Shown: piece after piece, positions 23,721 to 31,080 of the stretch
Layout of the letters: the number at the start of each line of letters is the position of its first letter
Numbering within the stretch: position 1 is the first letter of the stretch
Assembly: GCA_900751785.1 (NCBI GenBank)
Contig: CAADSM010000048.1
Span: 1 to 32,679, forward strand
DNA: 32,679 bases
Reading direction: 5' to 3'
Origin: Lachnospiraceae bacterium
GTDB lineage: Bacteria > Bacillota > Clostridia > Lachnospirales > Lachnospiraceae
The notes under the pieces: generated by a model
What the model saw: only the letters and a program-made list of their open reading frames with translations
Told to the model about the DNA's origin: nothing
Database searches by the model: none
Translations under genes and position numbers: made by a program

Positions 23721-24476
23721 TCACAGGAACAGCTTGACCAGGGCGATCGCGATCGAGCCCACAGCCACGATACGCTTCAGCGCTGTCTGATTGATCTTTG
23801 TTGCGTTTTTGCTGCCCACAGCCACGCCGATCCCGTGGGCCAGCAGCACAGGTACGAGCAGAAGGAACATCTCACGATTGTCCGCCCCGTGCCAGAGATA
23901 ACCGGCTGCTGCCGGAAGGGCAATGAAAATAGAGTTGAACAGCGACATTCCCACAGCCGTGTGAGCAGGAAATCCCAGCAGCGTGAGCAGCGGCATCACA
24001 AGGACCGGGCCGCCGGCTCCGGAAGCCGCGCAGACAGCGCCCGTCACGATCCCCAGCAGGAAATAAAAGAACAGCTTCCCTCTAGAAAGAACCGCCGGGT
24101 CTTTCTTCCCTTCCTCCTTCCCGCTGCTCCTTAACAAAATGGAGATCCCGGAGATCAGCACCACAGCATAGAGGATGATCTGCATCGTATCCTCAGGGAT
24201 CAGCAGATTCACCCGCACCCCCGCCAGAGCGCCCAGCAGGCTTTCCCCCCCCAAGACCGCGGCGGGACGCACCTCCAGATTCCCCTCCTTATAATACGTC
24301 ACAGAGCCCAGCACTCCGGAGATCAGGAATGCGGAGAAGCTCAGCGCCAGCGCCTCTGCCGCCGGCATCCCAAGAAAGCCGGTGTAGAACATGGGGAGAA
24401 GGAATCCCGCGATCCCCGTCAGTCCGATGCATGCGCCGACTGTCAGGTTCAGAAGAAGGATCAGTACAATACTCAT
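23721..24476 (-). CDS. TSUP family permease (TauE/SafE)
   Basis: This 251-aa membrane protein of the sulfite exporter TauE/SafE family has about eight hydrophobic helices. Family-style glycine-rich turns occur in both halves, for example GLTGIAGFLLP near the N-terminus and GAVCAASGAGGPVLVMPLL in the middle. Members export or import small anions such as sulfite, sulfoacetate or other organosulfur compounds. It is the last gene of a four-gene operon, and its ATG overlaps the stop of the amidohydrolase by four bases (ATGA). Location next to an amidohydrolase suggests it exports a reaction product or brings in a substrate; the compound cannot be read from sequence. Confidence 0.88.
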   Translation of the reverse strand: MSIVLILLLNLTVGACIGLTGIAGFLLPMFYTGFLGMPAAEALALSFSAFLISGVLGSVTYYKEGNLEVRPAAVLGGESLLGALAGVRVNLLIPEDTMQIILYAVVLISGISILLRSSGKEEGKKDPAVLSRGKLFFYFLLGIVTGAVCAASGAGGPVLVMPLLTLLGFPAHTAVGMSLFNSIFIALPAAAGYLWHGADNREMFLLLVPVLLAHGIGVAVGSKNATKINQTALKRIVAVGSIAIALVKLFL

Positions 24477-25813
24477 GATGCTGTCTTCCTTTCCGCCGGG
24501 TCCGCTTCTGCTGCTCCCGCCTTTTCCATATACTCAGCCGCTTCTGCAAGGATCCTTTCCTCATCAAGGGTCAGGACCTTTCTGTCCTTCATCAATATCT
24601 TTCCGTTTACGATACTGTCGCACACATCCGCAGCTGTCACGCACTCGAGGAGCGTATTGACCGGATTTCCCGTCGGATACAGGTGCGGCTGCATCATGTC
24701 GATCGTGATAAAGTCCGCTTTTCTCCCGGCTTCGATCCTTCCTCCGTCTTCCCCCATAAGGCGGTATCCGTTCTCCGTCGCCATCCGCAGAATATATTCC
24801 GCCGGCATGACAGCCGGCTCATTCAGCCTGCTGCCGTATTCTACATTCATGACGGAACGGAAGATCTTCATCTCGTTCCACAGGCTCAGTCCGCCATGAG
24901 CCGCTCCGTCCGTGCCCAGCCCGACACAGATTCCTTTTTCTCTCAGCGACGGGGTGTCCGGCGCGCCTTTGCCGCAGTTGCTGAACGGGCAGTGGCACAC
25001 CTTCACGCTGCGCTCTGCGAGGATCTCTTTCTCCCGCTCTGACAGGAGGATACAATGCGCTGCAATGAAATCTTCATCCAGTATCCCGGCCGAATCCAGA
25101 TACTCGAACGGCCGCATCCTCTTATTCGTCAGGAAATAGTTGACCTCCCCCGCGTACTCATTCATATGGGCCTGCAGCTTCGCACCGCGCTCTTTCGCTC
25201 TCTCTGCCGCTTTCATATTCAGCTCGTCCGAGCAGGAGATCAGGGATCGGAGTGAATATGCTACTTTGAGGTTCCCCCTGCCGTCGTACGCGTCATACAG
25301 GCGGTCCGTCTGCGCGACTGCCTCATCCGCATTCTGCGCGATGGATGCAGGAAGCCCTTTCTCATCCATTGTAGATGCAGAGATAAGCCCCCGCAGCCCG
25401 GAGCGCACGTACACCTCCGCCGCGGCCTCCATATGGTAGCTTCCCGCGTCCACGAACGCAGTCGTGCCGGACTTGATCATCTCCAGCGCTGCAAGAGAAG
25501 CGCTCAGCTCCATCTTTTCCTCTGTGAGCGTGCTCTCGAAGGGCAGCATGATCCTCGTCCAGATCATAGGAAGCGCATCCAGCACCCTGCCTTTCAGGAG
25601 CTGCTGGCCGGTATGCATATGGCAGTCTGCAAGCCCCGGCATCAGCAGCTTTCCGCTGCCCGAAAGCCTCTCTCCGGCTTCTTTCTCGAGGTCTTCGCTG
25701 CCAAAGGGATGAACATCCTTTATGATGCCGTCCTTCACCTCCACAGTCTGTCCGCCGCGCACCTTTCCATCTGGAAACAGGACGGCGGCGTCTGTGATCA
25801 TCAGATCAAGCAT
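24473..25813 (-). CDS. Metal-dependent amidohydrolase (ATZ/TRZ, MtaD-like)
   Basis: This 446-aa cytosolic enzyme belongs to the amidohydrolase superfamily that deaminates or dechlorinates N-heterocycles. Expected metal and catalytic sites are seen: H65-x-H67 in ADCHMHTGQ, a middle His in LQAHMNEY, AAHCILL, and the Asp in GLGTDGAAHGG. The closest known branches are methylthioadenosine/S-adenosylhomocysteine deaminases and atrazine-type hydrolases. The HMNE block differs from the HxSE(T) pattern I associate with MtaD, so a different substrate is likely. The start at 25813 has AGGAGG close upstream and lies 16 bases after the small membrane protein gene. Next to two membrane proteins and a TSUP permease, it looks like the catalytic step of a dedicated pathway. 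Confidence 0.85.
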   Translation of the reverse strand: MLDLMITDAAVLFPDGKVRGGQTVEVKDGIIKDVHPFGSEDLEKEAGERLSGSGKLLMPGLADCHMHTGQQLLKGRVLDALPMIWTRIMLPFESTLTEEKMELSASLAALEMIKSGTTAFVDAGSYHMEAAAEVYVRSGLRGLISASTMDEKGLPASIAQNADEAVAQTDRLYDAYDGRGNLKVAYSLRSLISCSDELNMKAAERAKERGAKLQAHMNEYAGEVNYFLTNKRMRPFEYLDSAGILDEDFIAAHCILLSEREKEILAERSVKVCHCPFSNCGKGAPDTPSLREKGICVGLGTDGAAHGGLSLWNEMKIFRSVMNVEYGSRLNEPAVMPAEYILRMATENGYRLMGEDGGRIEAGRKADFITIDMMQPHLYPTGNPVNTLLECVTAADVCDSIVNGKILMKDRKVLTLDEERILAEAAEYMEKAGAAEADPAERKTAS

Positions 25814-25829
25814 TCTTCCATCCTCCTTG

Positions 25830-26276
25830 TCAGATCGTTCCTGTGATCATCATGACAACCTGCGCGATCACAGCAGAACCGATAAATGTCCCAGTCATTA
25901 CAACAACTCCGACCAGGATCATCTTCCATCCCTGCTTCAGGAAAGACCGGATCTGATCACTGATAGAGATGCCCGCATATGCACCGACCATGGTGAGCGG
26001 AGCAGTGAAATTGATCTTGCCCGCCGCCTCAATGACAAACTCTCTGCACGGAGAGACCGGGCAGGCCGCCAGAAGACCGATAATGGAGACATATGCCACC
26101 ACCGGGAGCTTCAGGGGGATCACCTTGCTGACAGCAACGCCCGCCGCAGCGATCACAAGAAGCACGAGGATTCCCGGGAGAGATTCCATAAATCCCACAT
26201 CAAAACCGACAAAATTGGCGAGTGCGATCCCAAGTCCGGATAATACAAACAGGACAAGCCATTCAACATATCTCAT
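25830..26276 (-). CDS. Small membrane protein, putative partner of the DUF3100 protein
   Basis: This 148-aa hydrophobic protein has four or five predicted membrane helices, with a polar loop around residues 70-85 (CPVSPCREFV). I do not recognise a characterised family. Its ATG overlaps the stop of the DUF3100 gene by four bases, giving translational coupling and probably fixed stoichiometry. Small, coupled membrane subunits beside a larger one are typical of two-subunit transporters, so a joint permease is the simplest guess. The amidohydrolase follows 16 bases later. Confidence 0.75.
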   Translation of the reverse strand: MRYVEWLVLFVLSGLGIALANFVGFDVGFMESLPGILVLLVIAAAGVAVSKVIPLKLPVVAYVSIIGLLAACPVSPCREFVIEAAGKINFTAPLTMVGAYAGISISDQIRSFLKQGWKMILVGVVVMTGTFIGSAVIAQVVMMITGTI

Positions 26277-27121
26277 GATTCTTTTTCTCCCTTCTTTTTC
26301 CTCTTTTCACCCAGGCGCCCGATACGCGGCTCCAGAAAGTTGTACAACACATTACACAGCGGCAGTCCGATCAGGAGCGCCATATATATTCCGTCTATAC
26401 CCGAGATCGTCTCGCTGGCGCTCGCCAGAGCTGAGATCTGATCCGCCATTGTGGGATAGATGGCCGTCAGGGACGCCACCGCACTCGCCATCAGGATGCC
26501 CGCTCCAACACCGGACGCCATTCCCAGCGCGTACGGGTGAAAGATATTGAGCATCGCGATCACTGATACCATGAATCCGAAGTAGATCGTCCCGATCATT
26601 CCTCCCACCACATAGATGGAAAGGCTTCCCCGCGCCTCCGGCGAGTCCGGTCCGTATACATCGGTGATCAGTGCAAGGTTGGATTCTCTGTTGATGGAGT
26701 GCGTTGCTCCGACTGCCTCCCTCTTCAGGCCGAGCAGAACGGCAAGGGGCATTGCCAGCAGGATCGTCCCGAGATTTCCGAACTCCTGCAGAAGGAGCGC
26801 AGGTCCCGCGGAGATGACTGTCTCAAGGCTGGCGCCCGCATTGATGCCAAGCTTTGCAATAAAGGGACAGATAGCCACGATGACCAGCTTCGACGCCGCC
26901 TTTACCTCTTTGGTCTTCACGATCTTTAAAGCCTGCGGTCCCGAGAGCACTCCCATGATCAGCGCATAGAAGATCGGGAACAGTATGAATTGTCCCGGTC
27001 CCAGCGGGATCTGTATCTGACCGATCGAATCAGCGATCAGAATAAAAAGCAGCGCGAGCAGATAGATCTTGTATTCTGCTTTCAGCCTGCTCTTCAGCGA
27101 TGGATAGACGAATTTGTCCAT
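26273..27121 (-). CDS. DUF3100 family membrane protein, putative permease
   Basis: This 282-aa protein resembles the DUF3100 family of uncharacterised integral membrane proteins. I count about eight hydrophobic segments, with a hydrophilic centre (HSINRESNLALITDVYGPDS) and a basic C-terminal tail (GEKRKKKGEKES) that should be cytoplasmic. The start at 27121 has a GGAGGAAG site. It heads a four-gene operon with the small membrane protein, amidohydrolase and TSUP permease, and faces a divergent Crp/Fnr regulator across 169 bases. First-gene position and coupling to a small subunit suggest uptake of the substrate that the amidohydrolase processes. The family name is from recognition of sequence style and was not searched. 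Confidence 0.75.
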   Translation of the reverse strand: MDKFVYPSLKSRLKAEYKIYLLALLFILIADSIGQIQIPLGPGQFILFPIFYALIMGVLSGPQALKIVKTKEVKAASKLVIVAICPFIAKLGINAGASLETVISAGPALLLQEFGNLGTILLAMPLAVLLGLKREAVGATHSINRESNLALITDVYGPDSPEARGSLSIYVVGGMIGTIYFGFMVSVIAMLNIFHPYALGMASGVGAGILMASAVASLTAIYPTMADQISALASASETISGIDGIYMALLIGLPLCNVLYNFLEPRIGRLGEKRKKKGEKES

Positions 27122-27197
27122 TTCACTTCCTCCTCAGTCTCTTTTGTTCTCAATTGTGCGGATTTCTCATCCGCATGAGTATTTTAGCGGGTCAGCT

Positions 27198-27216
27198 TTT
27201 GTCAAAAAAGGACAAA
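27198..27216. promoter_or_regulatory. Candidate operator for the divergent Crp/Fnr regulator
   Basis: A perfect inverted repeat TTTGTC-N7-GACAAA lies between the DUF3100 operon and the regulator gene. Its left arm contains, on the minus strand, TTGACA (27200-27205), a perfect -35 for the operon. The site sits 30 bases upstream of the regulator's own TATAAT. It differs from the classic Crp and Fnr consensus half-sites. Confidence 0.45.
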
Positions 27217-27245
27217 TGGGTCTTTTTTTCCTGTTTTTTTCCGAA

Positions 27246-27251
27246 TATAAT
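27246..27251 (+). promoter_or_regulatory. -10 element of the Crp/Fnr regulator gene
   Basis: A perfect TATAAT lies 40 bases before the chosen start. The -35 position is a T run, so the promoter may be weak or activator-assisted. Confidence 0.5.
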
Positions 27252-27290
27252 AATCTTAATATGATTAAATTTTTGAGAGGGGATACTCTA

Positions 27291-28004
27291 ATGACTTTAG
27301 AAGATCTGATCCGGGAAGTCCCGGAACTGGAGGAATATGTCAGATATATGCCAGACGAGCTGTGGCAGCGGTACACGATCCGTGTCTATCCGCCGGGGAC
27401 GATCATCCATCAGAAGGATTACACGCTCACCTCTTTCGGCCTGATCGTCAAGGGCGAGCACAGGGTCATCAATGAATTTCAGAACGGAAATGTCTACATG
27501 ATCGAGAAAAACGAGCCCATCGATTTTGTCGGGGAGGTCACGATCCTCGCCGGAATGGAAAAGACCTCCGTCACCATCGAGACACTGACCGAGACGACGG
27601 TTGTATTTTTCTCCCGGAAAGATTTTGAGGACTGGATCGCAAAGGATATCCATTTCCTCCGTCTCGTCTCCCAAAAGGTGGCATATAAGCTCTACCGCTC
27701 CTCCTACAACCGTGGCGCCCGCCTCTTCTATCCGCCGCACTTTATCCTGCTGGATTACATACTCAAGGCCGCTGCGGCCATGGATATCGAGAAGAAACAT
27801 GAGATCGTCCTGCCGAAGACACGCCAGGCGCTCTATGAGGAGTGCGGGATCACAGTCAAGACGATAAACCGCACGGTGAAAAAGCTGAAAGAGGACGGCC
27901 TGATCTTCCTGACGCACGGAAAGATCAGCATGACTCTGGAGCAGTACCGAAAGGCACAGAAAACGATCCATCATTATGTAAATTATGAACACTGGCCGTC
28001 ATAA
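27291..28004 (+). CDS. Crp/Fnr-family transcriptional regulator
   Basis: This 237-aa regulator has an N-terminal cyclic-nucleotide-binding-type beta barrel (about 20-130, with IYPPGT-like RVYPPGTIIHQKD and a FVGEVTIL turn). A long dimer helix and a C-terminal winged helix-turn-helix follow (TRQALYEECGITVKTINRTV, about 185-205). There is no cluster of Fnr-type cysteines, so oxygen sensing by an iron-sulfur cluster is unlikely; the ligand is unknown. I start it at 27291 because GAGAGGGG lies seven to eight bases upstream; in-frame ATGs at 27114 and 27261 lack a comparable site. It is divergent from the DUF3100 operon and probably controls it. The gene ends at a hairpin shared with the lipoprotein gene. 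Confidence 0.88.
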   Translation: MTLEDLIREVPELEEYVRYMPDELWQRYTIRVYPPGTIIHQKDYTLTSFGLIVKGEHRVINEFQNGNVYMIEKNEPIDFVGEVTILAGMEKTSVTIETLTETTVVFFSRKDFEDWIAKDIHFLRLVSQKVAYKLYRSSYNRGARLFYPPHFILLDYILKAAAAMDIEKKHEIVLPKTRQALYEECGITVKTINRTVKKLKEDGLIFLTHGKISMTLEQYRKAQKTIHHYVNYEHWPS

Positions 28005-28012
28005 AGCAGAGA

Positions 28013-28053
28013 CCGCTGTGTCAGAACAGAAAAGATCTGTTCCAGCACAGCGG
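28013..28053. terminator. Bidirectional hairpin between the regulator and lipoprotein genes
   Basis: An 8-bp outer stem (CCGCTGTG/CACAGCGG) and a 5-bp inner stem (AACAG/CTGTT) form one long hairpin at the meeting point of two convergent genes. The T tract after it on the plus strand is interrupted. Confidence 0.65.
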
Positions 28054-28069
28054 CCTGTCTTGTTTTACT

Positions 28070-28522
28070 CTATTCTACTGTCCATCCTGAGCTTTCCAGG
28101 TTTTCTACTGTCGCATCCAAAGACAGCTGAGTGAGCTCCTCATTATCCACAGGCAAAATTCCCTGGTCTATCATCACTCTCAACGTGTCTTCATCTGTCG
28201 GCATAACGATCGTCTCTATGAGCTGTCCGTCCTTTTCTTCGGCTGTGTATTCTACGCCATCTATTCCCCCGAAATTTTCCTTAGCCGCTTCTACCGCGCT
28301 GTTGACCTCGGCGATCTGGTCCTCGGTAAAGCCCGTGAGATCCATGGTCGTTTCCTGCGTGATCTTTGTAACAACATCGCCTTTCGCATCAAAGACCATC
28401 TTCATTGTCATGCCGTCCTGCTCGATCGTCGCCGTCGCCGCATTCTGCACCTCTTCTTCGCTGCAGGCCGTCAGTCCGCACATAAAAATACACATTGCCA
28501 GAATACATACTAATTTTTTCAT
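28070..28522 (-). CDS. Small lipoprotein, DUF1307/YehR-like
   Basis: This 150-aa exported lipoprotein has a signal peptide ending in the lipobox LTAC (lipidated Cys 20). The start at 28522 follows an AAGGGGAAA site; the longer frame beginning at 28585 translates that site and is rejected. The mature part pairs a beta-rich opening (ATIEQDGMTMKMVFDAKGDVV) with an acidic helical region and a closing WTVE, which resembles the DUF1307/YehR group. That group has no settled function. It has its own promoter and is transcribed alone, ending at the hairpin shared with the Crp/Fnr gene. Confidence 0.75.
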   Translation of the reverse strand: MKKLVCILAMCIFMCGLTACSEEEVQNAATATIEQDGMTMKMVFDAKGDVVTKITQETTMDLTGFTEDQIAEVNSAVEAAKENFGGIDGVEYTAEEKDGQLIETIVMPTDEDTLRVMIDQGILPVDNEELTQLSLDATVENLESSGWTVE

Positions 28523-28556
28523 TTCTTTTCCCCTTTCGCACGAATGATTTACTGTC

Positions 28557-28585
28557 ATTCTAACATGGAGGATGTGTGTATTCAA
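28557..28585 (-). promoter_or_regulatory. Promoter of the lipoprotein gene
   Basis: On the minus strand TTGAAT and TAGAAT are separated by 17 bases, about 35 bases upstream of the chosen start. Confidence 0.65.
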
Positions 28586-28692
28586 TTTTTTCTCGACATT
28601 TTCTTCAATTTTCAGTCAAATTTCCCATGGATAGTCCGTCAGCTAGGACAAGGTTTCTCACGCTGCGGCGAGTCAGCTGCAGGCTGTCACTG

Positions 28693-30081
28693 TCACATTT
28701 TCAGGAAAGCGCGGTATCCTTTCACTGCCTCGTACACATCTGCCTTGCTCGATACTTCATAAGGCGCGTGCATATTCAGCACAGCCACGCCGCTGTCAAT
28801 GACCTCCATACCGTAATTCGCCATGATGTATGCGATCGTCCCGCCTCCGCCGAGGTCGACGCGCCCCAGCTCTGCGAACTGATATGCCACGCCCGCGTCG
28901 TCCATTGTCCTGCGGAGCGCCGCGATATACTCTGCGTTGGCGTCATTGGAGCCGGATTTGCCGCGGCTGCCGGTGAATTTATTGAAGGTCAGCCCGTTTG
29001 TGAAGAACGCGGAGCTTCTCTTTTCAAACGCCTCTGCGTACATCGGATCATAAGCAGCGCTTACATCAGAGGAGAGCATTTTCGAGTTCGCAAGGGCACG
29101 GCGGACTTTCAGATCTGACTCACCCTCTGTCAGGGCGATCAGCTCTGCCACCACATTTTCGAAAAATCTCGAGTGCATTCCTGTTGCACCCACGCTTCCG
29201 ATCTCTTCCTTGTCCACAAGGAGACAGCAGCCGGTGCGCTTCGCCTCGGTCACGTCCAGCATTGCAAACAGGGAAGTGAACGCGCACACGCGGTCGTCCT
29301 GTCCGTAGGAGAGGATCATGCTGCGGTCAAGACCGCAGTCCCTTGCCTTCCCTGCAGGCACGATCTCCAGCTCTGCGGAGGTAAAATCCTCTTCCTCCAT
29401 ACCGTACTTCTCTTTCAGCAGCCGGAGGACATTTGCCTTGATCGCCTCTTTCTCTGCTCCTTCGCCGGTCACAGCCTCGACAGGGCGGTTGCCGATGAGC
29501 AGATCCAGTTTTTCTCCCTCGATGACCTTAGACGCCTTCTTCTCCATCTGCTCCTGCGCGAGATGGACAAGGAGATCTGTGATCACGAACACCGGATCGT
29601 TTTCATCCTCTCCGATGCTGACCTTTTCCGTCGTTCCGTCTTTTTTCACGATCACACCGTGAAGAGAGAGCGGCTGCGCCACCCACTGGTATTTCTTGAT
29701 GCCGCCGTAGTAGTGCGTATCAAGGTATGCCAGCCCCTCATTTTCATAGAGCGGATTCTGCTTCACATCGATGCGCGGAGAGTCAATATGCGCACCAAGA
29801 ATATTCATCCCCTCTGAGATCGGCTCCTCGCCAATCCGGAAGAGCGCAAGCATCTTATTCATATTTACTGCATATACTTTATCCCCTGCTCCCAGCTCTT
29901 TTCCTGCCGCCATGACATCACTGATATTGCGGTAGCCGGCCTCCTCCGCCATGCGGATGCTCAGCTCCACACATTCGCGCTCCGTCTTGCCTGCGTTGAG
30001 GCACTCCTTATATTTTTCGCTGATTTCATTCAGCTCTGCCAGCTGGCTTTCATCGTAAGTTGTCCAGATATTTTCTTTCAT
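28693..30081 (-). CDS. M18 family aminopeptidase
   Basis: This 462-aa cytosolic zinc aminopeptidase removes N-terminal residues from peptides. The M18 metal and catalytic blocks are in order: GAHIDSPRIDVK (first zinc His/Asp), SYGQDDRVCAF (bridging Asp), DKEEIGSVGATG (Glu pair) and, at the end, NMHAPYEVSSKAD (late His). The length is right for the family. The start at 30081 has an AGGAGG site. Its leader is occupied by a REP-like palindrome starting 13 bases upstream, so any promoter must lie within the repeat module or beyond it. glyS is the next ordinary gene upstream, and the two may once have been neighbours in one transcript. Confidence 0.92.
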   Translation of the reverse strand: MKENIWTTYDESQLAELNEISEKYKECLNAGKTERECVELSIRMAEEAGYRNISDVMAAGKELGAGDKVYAVNMNKMLALFRIGEEPISEGMNILGAHIDSPRIDVKQNPLYENEGLAYLDTHYYGGIKKYQWVAQPLSLHGVIVKKDGTTEKVSIGEDENDPVFVITDLLVHLAQEQMEKKASKVIEGEKLDLLIGNRPVEAVTGEGAEKEAIKANVLRLLKEKYGMEEEDFTSAELEIVPAGKARDCGLDRSMILSYGQDDRVCAFTSLFAMLDVTEAKRTGCCLLVDKEEIGSVGATGMHSRFFENVVAELIALTEGESDLKVRRALANSKMLSSDVSAAYDPMYAEAFEKRSSAFFTNGLTFNKFTGSRGKSGSNDANAEYIAALRRTMDDAGVAYQFAELGRVDLGGGGTIAYIMANYGMEVIDSGVAVLNMHAPYEVSSKADVYEAVKGYRAFLKM

Positions 30082-30093
30082 TAATGATCCTCC

Positions 30094-30133
30094 TTCGGGG
30101 ACGTAGTAAAATTCAATTCAGCTACGTCCCCAA
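30094..30133. repeat. Left outer REP-like palindrome
   Basis: A perfect 10-bp stem (GGGGACGTAG/CTACGTCCCC) encloses an AT-rich loop. It begins with the same TTCGGGGACGTAGTAAAATT stretch as the right outer copy at 31035-31075. Confidence 0.85.
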
Positions 30134-30143
30134 TTTAACTTCA

Positions 30144-30174
30144 CTGTGTCCCAGATTGAATTTTGCCCTGTCCC
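30144..30174 (+). repeat. Left inner inverted repeat of the RAYT module
   Basis: These 31 bases match the reverse complement of 30973-31003 with two mismatches. They sit eight bases beyond the transposase stop codon. Confidence 0.85.
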
Positions 30175-30181
30175 TTTTTGA

Positions 30182-30949
30182 CTATTTTCCCATTATACAT
30201 CTTTTTACATATCGATACAATCTTTCTGCTTTTCTTTTAGAAATCTGAAGTTCTATTTGAAGTTTTTTCTTATATTTTTCCCGCAGTACAATATCTTCTA
30301 TGATTTCTTTTGCTGTTTCTAATCCCATGAGATGTGCCTCCTGGTTAATTATCGCCACAGCTCTTTCTTGCTGCTGAAACAGTACCTCATCTGGCGTATC
30401 GATAAATACATATTGTACCCCTTTATTATGAAATTCTAGATAATCCTGAAAATCCATAAACTCCGTTTTATATACCTCAATCGCTCGCAAATGTATTATC
30501 TGATTCTTTTCTGTTTCATATTCTTTCAGACTTGAAAATTTATATTTAAGGGGATTTTTTACGACATTCGCTTTAACCGGATTCATATGGATATACCTCA
30601 TACAATTCCAGAAATACTGTAAATTTTCAATACATTCACTTTTAAAACGATTCTGAAAAACATGACCATTACGATTATGTTTGTAATTGTAATACTCTGC
30701 GAATTCTGCCAAGACACTGGCCATATAACTCGACAATACTTTTAGATCCGCACGAAGTAAAAGATGAAAATGTGTAGACATGATTACATATGAATAAATT
30801 TCAACTTCGTACTTTTCCTGATACTTCATAAGAAGTCTTTTGAAATTATTTTTTTCTCGCGCTTGATTAAAAATCCGTTCGCTATTAATCCCTCGTCCTA
30901 TCACGTGATAGAAATTTGTACTGCTTTTCATCCGTGCAGCCCGCGGCAT
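30182..30949 (-). CDS. REP-associated tyrosine transposase (RAYT, Y1/IS200-like)
   Basis: This 255-aa protein belongs to the Y1 transposase (Transposase_17) group that acts on REP-type palindromes. The HUH motif is clear in MSTHFHLLLRAD. The RAYT-typical block NRNGHVFQNRFKS is present after YYNYK, and MRYIHMNPVKANVV follows. The N-terminus MPRAARMKSSTNFYHVIGRG also fits. I start it at 30949, after an AGAGGTGG site; the longer frame to 30991 runs into the flanking repeat. The gene is visibly AT-rich compared with its neighbours, a sign of transfer. It is framed by 31-bp inverted repeats and outer palindromes, which are its likely substrates. All domains look intact, so it may still be active. 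Confidence 0.9.
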   Translation of the reverse strand: MPRAARMKSSTNFYHVIGRGINSERIFNQAREKNNFKRLLMKYQEKYEVEIYSYVIMSTHFHLLLRADLKVLSSYMASVLAEFAEYYNYKHNRNGHVFQNRFKSECIENLQYFWNCMRYIHMNPVKANVVKNPLKYKFSSLKEYETEKNQIIHLRAIEVYKTEFMDFQDYLEFHNKGVQYVFIDTPDEVLFQQQERAVAIINQEAHLMGLETAKEIIEDIVLREKYKKKLQIELQISKRKAERLYRYVKRCIMGK

Positions 30950-30972
30950 CCCACCACCTCTTTCAGCGTTTT

Positions 30973-31003
30973 GGGACAGAGCAAAATTCAATCTGGGACA
31001 TAG
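30973..31003 (-). repeat. Right inner inverted repeat of the RAYT module
   Basis: This is the partner of 30144-30174, in opposite orientation. It lies 24 bases upstream of the transposase start, between the ribosome site and the outer palindrome. Confidence 0.85.
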
Positions 31004-31034
31004 TAGATGTCATTTGGGGACACACTTATCTTCA

Positions 31035-31075
31035 TTCGGGGACGTAGTAAAATTGAATTTCACTACGTCCCCGAA
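31035..31075. repeat. Right outer REP-like palindrome
   Basis: Perfect 14-bp arms (TTCGGGGACGTAGT and ACTACGTCCCCGAA) enclose a further AAATT/AATTT pairing, so almost the whole 41 bases fold. It starts five bases beyond the glyS stop and may act as its transcript end. Confidence 0.9.
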
Positions 31076-31080
31076 CGGGA

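Noticed and set aside
27114..27290. A longer N-terminus for the Crp/Fnr regulator
   Set aside because: It would run through the promoter and the palindrome. The ATG at 27291 has a GAGAGGGG site.
30094..31075. A CRISPR-like array around the RAYT gene
   Set aside because: The repeats are few, palindromic and in both orientations, with no regular spacers. They fit REP elements.
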